Shown: positions 1 to 9,053, counted from the first letter of the stretch. The stretch is DNA of 64,000 bases from Gammaproteobacteria bacterium (GCA_030425645.1 JAUHZK010000008.1:79173-143172); one strand, 5' to 3'. Translations and numbers: made by a program. Notes: generated by a model not told the origin, from the sequence alone.

Positions 1-576
1 CTAGAAGACAATGTCGACGCGCAGCGCGGCAAAGGTGTATTTGGCGATAGCATCAAATCACTGCAACAGCTGAACGCTTTGGGCTATGGCGTTGACGGCA
101 GCGGCTTAGAACTGAGCTTGGTTTACAACCCACAAGGCCCCAGCCTGCCACCGCCGCAAGAGGCCTTGGAGGCCGACTACAAAGCGCATTTAAAAGCCGA
201 ATTCGACATCGTCTTTACGCGCCTGTTCGCACTCGCCAATTTGCCCGTTCAACGCTTTGGCTCAACCCTTGTGAGCAAAGGCGAATTTGAGCCTTATATG
301 GAAACGCTTAAGGCCTCTCACTCTGACGACAATTTAGCTGGCGTGATGTGTCGCAGCACGCTGTCGGTTGACTGGCAGGGTTATGTATACGATTGCGACT
401 TTAACCAAATGTTGAAAATGCCATTGGCCGCAACACAAGACAGCAACGGCCAAGGCCAAACCCATATTGCCGATTTACTTAGCACCGAGCTAGAAAACAG
501 CCCCATTGCTGTGGCTGGGCATTGCTATGGCTGCACCGCCGGACAAGGTTCTTCTTGTGGCGGCGCCTTAAACTAA
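1..576 (+). CDS. arsS: Arsenosugar biosynthesis radical SAM protein ArsS (C-terminal part)
   Basis: The reading frame is already open at base 1, so this is the last 191 residues of a gene that begins before the window. It matches the end of the radical SAM domain (NVDAQRGKGVF, then a LNALGYG segment) followed by the DUF3641 C-terminal domain with its cysteines (MCRSTL, VYDCDF, HCYGCTAG, SSCGGAL). ArsS acts with ArsM to build oxo-arsenosugars, probably transferring an adenosyl-derived group to methylated arsenic. The CX3CX2C cluster that binds the SAM iron-sulfur centre lies upstream and cannot be checked. arsM starts 12 bp after the stop, so the two are almost certainly one operon. A TTG near base 79 lies inside the domain and is not the real start. 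Confidence 0.9.
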   Translation, partial: LEDNVDAQRGKGVFGDSIKSLQQLNALGYGVDGSGLELSLVYNPQGPSLPPPQEALEADYKAHLKAEFDIVFTRLFALANLPVQRFGSTLVSKGEFEPYMETLKASHSDDNLAGVMCRSTLSVDWQGYVYDCDFNQMLKMPLAATQDSNGQGQTHIADLLSTELENSPIAVAGHCYGCTAGQGSSCGGALN

Positions 577-588
577 CGAGAAATTATT

Positions 589-1704
589 ATGAAAGTTGAT
601 GAGTCAGTCCTCAGCCGCTACTCCGGTGGTGCCCAAGAACGTGAAGAAGCACTCTGCTGCCCAGTTGATTACGACAAAAGCCTATTAGCACTATTACCAA
701 CAGAAATTGTTGAACGTGACTACGGCTGCGGCGACCCCAGCCGTTATGTGCAAAACGGTGACGTTGTTTTAGACCTTGGCTCTGGCGGCGGCAAAATTTG
801 TTATATGGCAGCCCAATTAGTGGGTGATACCGGCCACGTACATGGCGTTGATATTAATAACGACATGCTCGGCTTAGCTCGCAGCTACCAAGACGAAATG
901 GCCAATAAACTGGGCGGTGACCGCGTGACTTTCCATAAAGGCTTTATCCAAGACCTAGCCTTGGATGTGGCCGAGATGGAAGCTTATCTAAGCGCCAAGC
1001 CAATCAAAGACGCCGACGACTATTTAGCACTAGAACAATGGAAAACCGAGTTCCGCAAAACCACCCCTATGATCGCAGATAACAGCGTCGATCTAGTGGT
1101 GAGCAACTGCGTACTTAACCTAGTTAGCGAAGCCGACCGAGCACAGATGATTAGCGAAATTTACCGGGTACTAAAACCCGGTGGGCGCATTGCCATTTCC
1201 GACATCGTTTCTGACCAAACCGTACCGCAACATTTAAAAGACGATGGCCATCTATGGAGTGGCTGCATCTCCGGCGCTTATCAAGAAAAAGACTTTCTCG
1301 ATGCCTTCGGCGCAGCCGGTTTTTCCGGCGTTGCCTATGACAAATGGGACCCCACACCTTGGCAGGTGGTAGAGGGCATTGAGTTCCGCTCGGTCACCAT
1401 CACCGCCCATAAACGCAGCGATGCCGGCCGCGCCGATTATGGCCATGCGGTGATTTACACCGGCGCCTATCGCGAGGTTAAAGATGATGACGGCTATCAC
1501 TACCCCAAAGGTGAACGCATGGCCGTGAGCAAACGCACTTTTGATTTTCTTACCAGCGGCCCAATGAAAGACGACTTTGTCGGCATTGCTCCGGCCGAAG
1601 AAAAAGAGCTAGGTTCCAGCTGCTGCCTACCCGGTAAGAAACGCCCTGCCCAAGAAACCCTAGGCGCGACACAGCATAGCCAAACCGCAGCCAGCTGTTG
1701 CTAG
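589..1704 (+). CDS. arsM: Arsenite S-adenosylmethionine methyltransferase ArsM (arsenosugar type)
   Basis: Methylates trivalent arsenic using SAM, a detoxification step that here feeds ArsS. The protein has 371 residues. SAM motif I is LDLGSGGGK (61-69). Cysteines expected for As(III) binding are seen at C47, C174 (SNCVLN) and C226 (SGCISG), with an extra CC pair at 23-24. An insert around 125-160 is typical of the arsenosugar-associated group. The C-terminal tail carries two more Cys pairs (SSCC and a terminal SCC), which may be extra arsenic or metal ligands. The ATG follows arsS by 12 bp with GAGAAAT just upstream. No arsR-like regulator is visible in the window. Confidence 0.93.
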   Translation: MKVDESVLSRYSGGAQEREEALCCPVDYDKSLLALLPTEIVERDYGCGDPSRYVQNGDVVLDLGSGGGKICYMAAQLVGDTGHVHGVDINNDMLGLARSYQDEMANKLGGDRVTFHKGFIQDLALDVAEMEAYLSAKPIKDADDYLALEQWKTEFRKTTPMIADNSVDLVVSNCVLNLVSEADRAQMISEIYRVLKPGGRIAISDIVSDQTVPQHLKDDGHLWSGCISGAYQEKDFLDAFGAAGFSGVAYDKWDPTPWQVVEGIEFRSVTITAHKRSDAGRADYGHAVIYTGAYREVKDDDGYHYPKGERMAVSKRTFDFLTSGPMKDDFVGIAPAEEKELGSSCCLPGKKRPAQETLGATQHSQTAASCC

Positions 1705-1735
1705 CCCCAGCCGCGACCGCGGGCACTGCTAATTC

Positions 1736-1755
1736 GCATTCCTAGTCAGGAATGC
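1736..1755. repeat. Inverted repeat after arsM
   Basis: Perfect 8-bp arms (GCATTCCT / AGGAATGC) around a 4-base loop, 31 bp past the arsM stop. There is no T-run after it on the plus strand, so it is a weak terminator candidate. It could equally be an operator for the kinase gene downstream. Confidence 0.45.
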
Positions 1756-1830
1756 TAGGCTGTATATCAGGGCAAGCACGGATAGGGGTATCTAGGCGAT
1801 GAACAAGAAACTGGCTGCAGGGTAACAGCC

Positions 1831-3423
1831 ATGGATAACAACAACATGCAGGCGCAACAAATGCGCCTGCAGCAGTACCTAGCAGCAAACCAGCCAGAAT
1901 TATTAGAGTCACTTGCTGAGCTTGTTAAATCGCGAGAGGAAGCCCTCAGTTCATCGCAAATGAAGTCTGAGTTCTTGGCCAATATGAGCCACGAAATCCG
2001 CACCCCCTTGCATGGTATTGTCGGCACCACCGACCTGCTGATGGAAACGGCAGAAAACAAAGAGCAACTCGAGCTCTTGCAGACTCTAAAGATCAGCAAC
2101 GAAACCTTGCTGCACGTCATCAACGACGTACTCGATTTTTCCAAGGTCGAACACGGCCAGCTTAAACTCGAAAAACGTAGTTTTGAGCTAGCCGACATCT
2201 GCGACAGCGTTGTGCAGTTATTTCAAGGCACCGCACAGGACAAGCGACTAGAACTAATCAGTGACTACTCGCCGCAGCCACTGCCACGCATCGTCGGCGA
2301 CCCGCTACGCTTACGGCAAATCATCTCCAACCTCGTTTCCAATGCCCTCAAGTTCACTTTGCAGGGCAGCGTTAGTCTTAGCGTAGTCGTGGCCGATGAA
2401 TGCATCCGCATTACGGTCACGGACACGGGCATAGGGATTAGCGAAGCCTCTCAACAAACACTATTTGATCCGTTTACCCAAGCAGATCAGTCCACCACCA
2501 AACGCTATGGCGGTAGCGGCCTAGGGCTCGCTATCTGCGCGCAATTCGCTACGCTGATGGGCGGTAGCATTGAAGTTGAAAGCCAAACCAACCAAGGCTC
2601 GACTTTTACCGTCACCTTGCCGCTGACGTTAGCGCAAGACAAAGCCCCGGCGGCGGCACCAGCCAACGGCGACCTCTCCCTGCCGCAACACCCCTGGATA
2701 TTGCTAGTCGACGACAATGCCATTAATCGCAAAGTCGGTACTCGACTGATTGAATCCCTAGGTTGCAGCGTAATGCTCGCCGGAAGTGGCCCAGAGGCCA
2801 TTAGTGCCTGTAGAGAAAACCAGTTCAGCGCCGTCTTGATGGACATCCAAATGCCCGAAATGGACGGCGTAGAAGCGATGCATGCCATTCGAGCCCTAGC
2901 AGAAAATACAGCACCGATTATCGCGCTAACCGCCTATGCTTCGATCGGCGACAGAGACCGCTATCTTAGTGCCGGCTTTGACGACTATTTAGAAAAGCCA
3001 CTGAAGAAAAAACGCTTATGGGAGGCGCTTAGCCACTGCATCTCTACGCCAGACAACGAAAACAAAGACGCGCTTACGAACATTCAGCAAATGCCCGTGC
3101 TCAACCAACATGCCTACGAGGAGTTTGTTGAGCTAATGGATGAGGAAGCGCCCGGCTTGATAGAACGATTCCAACTAGACATGGACGATGCCTGTAAAGA
3201 AATTGCAGCACTTGCCCATCAAGCACCGGACGAATGCAGCAAAGTCGCCCACAAACTGAAATCTTCAGCCGGTTATATCGGTGCCGAACGCATGCGCGGT
3301 ATGTTTGAATGGCTAGAGCTAGAAATGACTAACGCCGACAAGCCGCAACAACAAGCGGCACTGACCTTAGCCGAAGAAACAGCGGCAGCTACTGCCGCCG
3401 CTTTACAAGCGCCCCTAGCCTAA
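1831..3423 (+). CDS. Soluble hybrid histidine kinase (HisKA-HATPase-REC-Hpt)
   Basis: A hybrid kinase of 530 residues with no membrane segment and no recognisable sensor domain. The order is: short N-terminal helix (1-42), HisKA with the phosphorylated H54 in SHEIRTPL, HATPase with N-box around N167-N171, DTGIG at 198-202 and GGSGLGL at 227-233, REC domain with acidic pocket DD (294-295), phospho-acceptor D338 and K389, and Hpt domain with H474 in HKLKSSAG. The complete His-Asp-His chain suggests it passes phosphate to a response regulator encoded elsewhere, with input from a partner protein. The frame is closed by TAG at 1783, and ATG 1831 is the first good start. It is monocistronic and convergent with the gene at 3458. 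Confidence 0.93.
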   Translation: MDNNNMQAQQMRLQQYLAANQPELLESLAELVKSREEALSSSQMKSEFLANMSHEIRTPLHGIVGTTDLLMETAENKEQLELLQTLKISNETLLHVINDVLDFSKVEHGQLKLEKRSFELADICDSVVQLFQGTAQDKRLELISDYSPQPLPRIVGDPLRLRQIISNLVSNALKFTLQGSVSLSVVVADECIRITVTDTGIGISEASQQTLFDPFTQADQSTTKRYGGSGLGLAICAQFATLMGGSIEVESQTNQGSTFTVTLPLTLAQDKAPAAAPANGDLSLPQHPWILLVDDNAINRKVGTRLIESLGCSVMLAGSGPEAISACRENQFSAVLMDIQMPEMDGVEAMHAIRALAENTAPIIALTAYASIGDRDRYLSAGFDDYLEKPLKKKRLWEALSHCISTPDNENKDALTNIQQMPVLNQHAYEEFVELMDEEAPGLIERFQLDMDDACKEIAALAHQAPDECSKVAHKLKSSAGYIGAERMRGMFEWLELEMTNADKPQQQAALTLAEETAAATAAALQAPLA

Positions 3424-3457
3424 ATACTGGGCCCCAAATGGAGCCCGGAAGAGAGAT

Positions 3458-3988
3458 CTAGGGTTCCAGCTTGGCTTTCAACTGTTGCAGGCCTATTTCA
3501 AAGTCTTTGCGCATTATTGGCTCATAGAACTTCATCATTAAACGAGCGACAGGGTTGTTGCCCGACTCACCCCAGCAGGCCCAACTAACCCCGACACTAG
3601 CTCCGTCTACCAAGTCAAAGCCACAGTCCATTTCAAACTCACCTTCATCCATGGTCACGCTATAACGCAGGCTTTCATTTGCGATCGACTGGTGAATCGC
3701 GACTTCACCGTGCATAGCACCGTCAAACCATTGATAGCGAGCGCCTTCACCGGACTCGGGACCACTAAAGCCAATCTGCAACTCAGGGTATAACTCGCTA
3801 TTCCAGGCTGTCCAAGTAGGCCAGTTTTTCAGTGTATTAAGCTGCTCAAACACCTTAGAGACCGGCGCCTGAATCTCAATACTCGTTTCGCTGCGCCACT
3901 GTGACGGCGTCAGAAAGCCACCAATCAAAACCGCCGCAATAAAAGCGGTTACCAATACGAGAACAATGCGAAATACACGTTGGATCAT
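3458..3988 (-). CDS. SRPBCC-family membrane-anchored protein
   Basis: 176 residues: one N-terminal transmembrane helix (about 5-25, hydrophobic IVLVLVTAFIAA) followed by a START/polyketide-cyclase-like SRPBCC domain. The signature is EIQAPVSKVFEQL, with NWPTWTAWN at about 55-62. Such domains bind hydrophobic ligands; no ligand can be assigned. The start codon overlaps the msrB stop by 4 bp (ATGA), so the two are translationally coupled in one operon. Coupling to msrB hints at an envelope or stress role, but that is inference. Confidence 0.8.
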   Translation of the reverse strand: MIQRVFRIVLVLVTAFIAAVLIGGFLTPSQWRSETSIEIQAPVSKVFEQLNTLKNWPTWTAWNSELYPELQIGFSGPESGEGARYQWFDGAMHGEVAIHQSIANESLRYSVTMDEGEFEMDCGFDLVDGASVGVSWACWGESGNNPVARLMMKFYEPIMRKDFEIGLQQLKAKLEP

Positions 3989-4386
3989 GACGACTCTTTA
4001 GCTTCAAACGATAAAGAAGCAGAGTTTATACAATATCGCTGGCCTGTTGGTTGCGGACCATCAGGAAAGACATGCCCAAGGTGCGATTCGCAGCGGTTGC
4101 AATGGACTTCGGTGCGCCGCATAAACAAGCTCCGATCTTCTTTGGTAGCCACTGCTTCAGCATCATTCGGCTGGTAAAAGCTCGGCCAGCCAGTGCCGGA
4201 ATCAAACTTGGTATCGGCGTCAAACAATTCTGCACCACAGGCAACACAGCGGTATATACCGGCATCTTTTTTGTCCCAGTAATCACCACTAAAGGCAGGC
4301 TCGGTGCCGTGTTTGCGGCAAACCCGATACTGCTCTTCGGTCAGCTGCTGACGCCATTCGGCATCTGATTTCTTTAGCTTTTCCAT
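3985..4386 (-). CDS. msrB: Peptide-methionine (R)-S-oxide reductase MsrB
   Basis: Reduces the R epimer of methionine sulfoxide in proteins, using thioredoxin. The length (133 residues) is normal for the single-domain bacterial enzyme. Zinc ligands form two CxxC pairs (C47/C50 and C96/C99). The catalytic cysteine is C119 in RYCINSASL, and the GTGWPSF substrate motif is at 64-70. There is no signal peptide, so it is cytoplasmic. It is the first gene of a two-gene operon with the SRPBCC protein. A terminator lies just upstream, separating it from the gene at 4457. Confidence 0.97.
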   Translation of the reverse strand: MEKLKKSDAEWRQQLTEEQYRVCRKHGTEPAFSGDYWDKKDAGIYRCVACGAELFDADTKFDSGTGWPSFYQPNDAEAVATKEDRSLFMRRTEVHCNRCESHLGHVFPDGPQPTGQRYCINSASLSFEAKESS

Positions 4387-4401
4387 TTTCTCTATCCCAT
4401 A

Positions 4402-4433
4402 AAAAAAGCGCGATCATCAGACCGCGCTTTTTT
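4402..4433 (-). terminator. Intrinsic terminator after the LolA-like gene
   Basis: A-run, GC-rich stem (GCGCG...CGCGC, extendable to 8 bp with one mismatch) and T-run. It is symmetrical, so it could act in both directions. It lies 24 bp past the stop of the minus-strand gene at 4457 and upstream of msrB, so its main job is to end the LolA-like transcript. Confidence 0.85.
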
Positions 4434-4456
4434 AATAACGTTCCGAAGAGCGATTC

Positions 4457-5236
4457 TTAACGCATCCGGCGTAAAGCTGCCTCGGTAAAGTCACCATCTT
4501 TAGCACCAGTCTGGAAATCAATTTTTTCCCAACTCATAGTAGTGCTTTTGCCAGTTTGGTGGTTAACCATATCCAACTGGTGCGGACGCCAGTATTTATC
4601 CAAATACTGCTTGTAGTCGCTCATTACCAACGTCTTTAGATGCGACTTTTTACGATCGTAGTATTCGACTTTGTAGATGCGGTATTCGGCTTGGTCTAAA
4701 TACGTCACCTGACGGGTGTAACCCGAGTTTTTATCGACAGGGAAACGCTCTAGAACATAAATTTTTTCACCGTTCATTTCGTCTTCACGAACGAAGTTGT
4801 AGGTGTACTTCTCGATTTCCTGAGAACTCAAATCCTCATAGGAAAACTCTGAACCCATAAACGGGCCAGATTTGTTACGCGAAGCAATACGCTTAACGCG
4901 TTTTACAGCCGGTAGGTATAACCACTGGTCATCGTCACCCACTTTATGCGAGTGAGTTAGCAGCGCGGTACCACGAATATCCTTCGGCTCATCAAAAATC
5001 ACGATGCCTTTGTCACCGTCTTCTTGCACTTCCAAGCTCTTGATACGCATTTGACGTACCGATTCTTTACCAGCCTTATTGCGCAACACCATACGTGCTA
5101 ACGACTCAGTATCACCCCAACCAATATTGGTGGCTTCGGCGGCTTTAGCAATTTCTAGGCCACGCTCCGGCGAGGCATATGCAGTAGCCGACAACATCAC
5201 AGTTGCTGCCGCTACAGCGGAAATAATGTTACGCAT
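4457..5236 (-). CDS. LolA-like outer membrane lipoprotein-sorting family protein
   Basis: 259 residues with a signal peptide of about 21 residues ending ATAYA, so periplasmic. The body matches the LolA-like family in COG2834: WLYLPAVKRVKRI at about 105-117 and the stretch GSEFSYEDLSS are typical. Relatives often accompany MMPL/RND exporters and may carry lipids across the periplasm. An RND exporter of that type lies in this window at 11.4-13.7 kb but is not adjacent. The start is placed at the ATG at 5236, preceded by AAAGGA, because the 16 residues further upstream would spoil the signal peptide. It ends at a strong terminator. Confidence 0.85.
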   Translation of the reverse strand: MRNIISAVAAATVMLSATAYASPERGLEIAKAAEATNIGWGDTESLARMVLRNKAGKESVRQMRIKSLEVQEDGDKGIVIFDEPKDIRGTALLTHSHKVGDDDQWLYLPAVKRVKRIASRNKSGPFMGSEFSYEDLSSQEIEKYTYNFVREDEMNGEKIYVLERFPVDKNSGYTRQVTYLDQAEYRIYKVEYYDRKKSHLKTLVMSDYKQYLDKYWRPHQLDMVNHQTGKSTTMSWEKIDFQTGAKDGDFTEAALRRMR

Positions 5237-5286
5237 TATGTTGTCCTTTAATGTACGTATAACTCCAGCCCGACACCCTGCCATGA

Positions 5287-5304
5287 ATTGAGCAACGGCT
5301 CAAT
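5287..5304. repeat. Inverted repeat between the subtilase and LolA-like genes
   Basis: Perfect 7-bp arms ATTGAGC / GCTCAAT with a 4-base loop, 51 bp upstream of the LolA-like start. There is no T-run on either side. It may be an operator for that gene; function unknown. Confidence 0.4.
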
Positions 5305-5407
5305 GACCGCAAGCGCCATTACTTCGTTTCAAATGCGAAGCGCTGGGGAACAGTAAATAGACCCGCCAAGCTCATTAAAAATCCCTGACGACAGAAATAA
5401 TCTCGGT

Positions 5408-7972
5408 TTACAACAGCTGTAAGTTCAATTCTATTTGCGTCGACTGGCTATCACCGATTCGCAACTCAGCCGTTGGACTACCGCCAGCATATGCGCACAG
5501 CTCGCCAAGCTCGCAATATTGCCCATCGCCATCTAGGTCGGTAGAGGCGCGTAACAAATAGAGACCGGCTGGCACAAGGTCACTGGCTAGAACAAAACGG
5601 CGTGCCGCGTCCGGCTCAGCATAGGCCTGATACACCAAACGCTGATTTAACGCATCGTAGAACCGCAACCACAACTTAGCGATACCAGTTGCACGACCAC
5701 TCGCCAGCCGGTTATGTGCCGACAACGGCACTACAATTTGGCGCTCTGCATTTGAGAAGCGCAGCACGTCGCTGCGACTGGCCTCACCCAGACGATCACG
5801 ATCCACCTCAATGCGCCAGCGACCATAGCCATCAGTGGTTTCAAGTTGGCTAACGGCAACCCACGCCGGCGCATAGGTAAGCTGCAGCTTAGGCGCGTTA
5901 GGGTTACTGCTATAGATATCCACTTCGAGAGCATCCAACAGCGCACCGAAGTTAGCTTCGCTTGGCGTCGCCAAAATACGCTTAGGTTGCAGCACGGAAA
6001 TATCACCACCCACTTGCACCAGCGCCGTCTGTACCGCGCGGCTGGCGTCTAGTAATCCAGCCCCGTAATAGTCATCGTTACCGGGTAGGCCAATGTCCCG
6101 GCTTAGGCGACCGTCTTCGATTAGGGAATCGACAGCAGCCGGGGTTATATCCGGCCAAACGGAATACATTAAGGCGATCACGGCGGCGACAAATGGCGCT
6201 GCCTGTGAGCTACCCTGCATCCGCGTAGTGCCATATTGCCACTGGCCGTCGACAAAATAGCCATTCAAGCTAGTAACCGTTCTAGCGCCATTATCGGCGG
6301 CGAGGTCACCGCCGGGGGCTGCCAGGTCAACCGCGCTGCCGTAATTGGAGTAACTACTTAACTGCTGAAAACTACCTACCGACGACACAATCACCATACC
6401 GGGCACGCCGCTAACAGCGGCCGCATCGTAACTATGACGGCGCGAATCGTTGCCCGCCGCCCAAACAACGGTGGTGCCTGCTTCGGTCACTTCTTCTAAG
6501 GTTTGCAACAGCGCCACATTGCTGCCATAAGGTAGCTGCAACGATAAGTTGGCGACTTCTGCCTGTTTGCGGGGCAGACTTCCTGATGCATTAGGCAAAC
6601 CAGCGGCATAACGTAAGGCCTGCAGAATATCGCCCAATGATCCACATAAGCAGTCAGCCATTACTCGTAACGGCAGCAGGCGGGCATCCGGCGCAACACC
6701 AGCAATATAGCCATTATTATTACGAGCCGCGGCAATAATACCGGCCACGTGACTGCCATGATGCAGCTCCAGGTCCGCACTGGCGGCAACATCGTCATCG
6801 CCATCAACAAAGTCGTAACCCACTTCCATCTGGCCTTGTAAATCCGGGTGGTTAGGCAAGAACGCCGTATCCAGTACCGCTACCGTCACCCCAGCACCGG
6901 TGCTCGATGGCCAAGCGCCTTCAACATCAATCATTTCCGCCGCCCACTGTTTCGAAGCATCGCTGTCGTTAACGGTTTCTAGGCCACTGCTATATAAAAT
7001 TTGGTCCGGCTCTACCGTCAATACGCCATCAACGGATTCAAGCGCTCGGGCGTGCATCAAGGTGTCATAACCACGACGCACCGCCGCGTTGCGAATACGC
7101 GCACGACGTTCAAGATTGTTTTTATGTCGCTGACCCAACAGACGGCTCGGCAAACCATGCGCTAGCTTCGCGGCAACACCCTTGACCGCCACCTTAGGCG
7201 CATCCACGTCCATTGCCACTGCTACGGTGTGCGGCATCACTGCACCGGCGTGATCAATGGTCGTCACAATTAGCTGACCAGGAATAAGCTGATCATGAAT
7301 ACTAAAGCTCGCGGCTCGTTGTAGGTTGAGCGCGGGCAACTCGCCTAACGGCAAAAAGTCCAAGCGATATTTAACTAGCCCATCAGCAATGCCGGTGGCA
7401 TAGGCAACCTCAACATAGTAACGACCACTTTCCGGCACTCTCACCCCCTCAAGCGCGGCCGGCCCCATACCTGCGGTTTGCAGTTGCATATCCATGTCAT
7501 AAAGAAAGATATCGGCATTCGCCACGGTTGGTTCTGTCGCTTGCAAGGTCAACCACTGCCCAGCGTTGAGTTCAACCAGAAAGAAGTCCTTATTGTCTTC
7601 CTCATCCGGTTTAACTACGCCCAGTACGGTTGTTTCGCCGTCTAAGTTAAATGCCGTGAAAGGGCTGTCGTTGTCATCAGAACGGCTGGCATCGGTATCA
7701 TCAAGATAAAGGTTTTCACCATCCCCTATCACACCATCAGGCAACCACATGGTGGCGACAAAGCGCTCTTGAGCAATCACTGGCGGCGCCGCTACAGGTT
7801 CATCGACCACCGTAATCGTCGCCTGCTCTGGCTCCATGGCGTCGCCACTTTGTTCTGCATCACCGCCGCCCCCGCCGCCACAGGCCACAACCGCGGCGCT
7901 TAACGACATAATTTTGGCAATACTCCATATGCTTTGCGCAGGCGCGCAAAGATTCTCCGTGAACCCTTTCAT
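5408..7972 (-). CDS. Lipoprotein subtilisin-like serine protease (S8)
   Basis: 854 residues from the ATG at 7972, which has GGGG just upstream; the longer frame to 8164 adds no signal peptide. Lipobox VVAC puts the lipidated cysteine at 31, followed by six glycines, so the protein is membrane-anchored in the envelope. Residues about 100-210 look like a bacterial pre-peptidase (PPC-like) beta domain. The S8 catalytic domain spans about 350-610, with Asp368 (AVLDTAF), His405 (HHGSHVAG), oxyanion Asn508 (AAGNDS) and Ser589 (GSSQAAPFVA). The C-terminal 240 residues form beta-rich domains with no assignment. The Ser motif departs from the usual GTSMA, but the triad is complete. Transcribed divergently from minC. 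Confidence 0.9.
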   Translation of the reverse strand: MKGFTENLCAPAQSIWSIAKIMSLSAAVVACGGGGGGDAEQSGDAMEPEQATITVVDEPVAAPPVIAQERFVATMWLPDGVIGDGENLYLDDTDASRSDDNDSPFTAFNLDGETTVLGVVKPDEEDNKDFFLVELNAGQWLTLQATEPTVANADIFLYDMDMQLQTAGMGPAALEGVRVPESGRYYVEVAYATGIADGLVKYRLDFLPLGELPALNLQRAASFSIHDQLIPGQLIVTTIDHAGAVMPHTVAVAMDVDAPKVAVKGVAAKLAHGLPSRLLGQRHKNNLERRARIRNAAVRRGYDTLMHARALESVDGVLTVEPDQILYSSGLETVNDSDASKQWAAEMIDVEGAWPSSTGAGVTVAVLDTAFLPNHPDLQGQMEVGYDFVDGDDDVAASADLELHHGSHVAGIIAAARNNNGYIAGVAPDARLLPLRVMADCLCGSLGDILQALRYAAGLPNASGSLPRKQAEVANLSLQLPYGSNVALLQTLEEVTEAGTTVVWAAGNDSRRHSYDAAAVSGVPGMVIVSSVGSFQQLSSYSNYGSAVDLAAPGGDLAADNGARTVTSLNGYFVDGQWQYGTTRMQGSSQAAPFVAAVIALMYSVWPDITPAAVDSLIEDGRLSRDIGLPGNDDYYGAGLLDASRAVQTALVQVGGDISVLQPKRILATPSEANFGALLDALEVDIYSSNPNAPKLQLTYAPAWVAVSQLETTDGYGRWRIEVDRDRLGEASRSDVLRFSNAERQIVVPLSAHNRLASGRATGIAKLWLRFYDALNQRLVYQAYAEPDAARRFVLASDLVPAGLYLLRASTDLDGDGQYCELGELCAYAGGSPTAELRIGDSQSTQIELNLQLL

Positions 7973-8354
7973 AATGTTTCCCCGTGAAGCTTTATTGCTT
8001 CTTCTATGCAGATCTTTCACAACCCCGTGAGACCTGCTTTCTGTGAACCGTGAAATCACTATGGCAACAAAAACTAGCGACTCCCATAGCCAGTCAACCC
8101 TACGGTTAGTTTTTGCAGCCCGATGGTCGAAAGCCTGACCAACGCAAAGAGGAGCGAAAAGCATTTACCGATAAACGGTAAACGCCTAAAAACAACTTAA
8201 TTAATGGCTAAACATTGTCTGATCGCCCGGCTTACGGCATAGTGTGCACTGCAACATAACCACCCCGAGATGACTCCGAAAGCATTGCTGCATATAGCTA
8301 AATGCCGTTAGTCCTCGTCCGGGCTGCCAGCTAGATTTCAAACAAAGGCCTTTT
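7973..8354. other. 382-bp divergent intergenic region, subtilase / minC
   Basis: No gene is supported here. The stretch carries several GTGAA/TTCAC words (about 7957-8055), a 19-bp palindrome at 8164-8182 and a Shine-Dalgarno (AAAGG) before minC. It must hold promoters for both divergent transcripts, but I cannot pick convincing -35/-10 pairs by eye. Confidence 0.5.
8164..8182. promoter_or_regulatory. 19-bp palindrome, possible operator
   Basis: TTTACCG and CGGTAAA form perfect 7-bp arms around ATAAA. Its position between two divergent genes and its symmetry fit a dimeric repressor site; no regulator can be named. Confidence 0.4.
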
Positions 8355-9053
8355 GTGACCGCAACCGCTCCCGCCTTGGACAACCCAAGCGAATGCTTCG
8401 TATTACGCAACCGAATGACGGGCATTGCCGTACTCGACGTACTGAGTAACGACATCAATCAACTCGTTATCCAACTTCAACAACGTTTGCAGTTGGCCCC
8501 TGAGCTATTCAAACAAGCTCCCGTAGCCCTACATGTGCCGGCCGCGGCGCAACCGCTAGATATCGCTGCTTTGTGCTCAGCCCTAAAACCACTCGCGCTA
8601 ATCCCAGTGGCCATTACTGCAACAAGTGACAATGCCGCCCAACTTGCCCAACAAGCGCAGCTAGGCGTGCTCGATATTGATAGCCAAAAGAGTAGCCCCA
8701 CCACGCCGGCTGCGGCGGTAACTGCACCGGCCACTAAAGTCGTTAAACAGCCCGTGCGTTCCGGCCAACAAATTGTTTGCGACGGCGATTTGATCGTACT
8801 AGGCCAAGTTGGCGCCGGCGCTGAGGTAATCGCTGCCGGCAATATTCATATATACGGTGCCCTGCGCGGCCGTGCTTTCGCTGGCGCTAAAGGCGACGAA
8901 AGCTGCCATATTTTTTGTCGGCAACTAGATGCCGAGCTCGTTGCCATTGCTGGCGTTTTTAAAGTCAGCGAAGAACTAGACGACACACTGCGGCAACAGC
9001 CGAGCCATATTCAACTGCAAGCCGACCAGCTCCAAATAGCGGCGCTCGGCTAA
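8355..9053 (+). CDS. minC: Septum site-determining protein MinC
   Basis: Inhibitor of FtsZ assembly that keeps division at midcell. 232 residues from a GTG start with AAAGG upstream. The N-terminal FtsZ-binding domain is about 10-105. A linker rich in Ala, Thr and Pro follows (about 110-135). The C-terminal beta-helix that binds MinD begins around VRSGQQIVCDGDLIVLG (about 136-230). First gene of minCDE, with minD 17 bp downstream. Confidence 0.96.
   Translation: MTATAPALDNPSECFVLRNRMTGIAVLDVLSNDINQLVIQLQQRLQLAPELFKQAPVALHVPAAAQPLDIAALCSALKPLALIPVAITATSDNAAQLAQQAQLGVLDIDSQKSSPTTPAAAVTAPATKVVKQPVRSGQQIVCDGDLIVLGQVGAGAEVIAAGNIHIYGALRGRAFAGAKGDESCHIFCRQLDAELVAIAGVFKVSEELDDTLRQQPSHIQLQADQLQIAALG

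Noticed and set aside
1151..1500. Minus-strand frames inside arsM
   Set aside because: They are shadows of a well-supported gene with conserved motifs.
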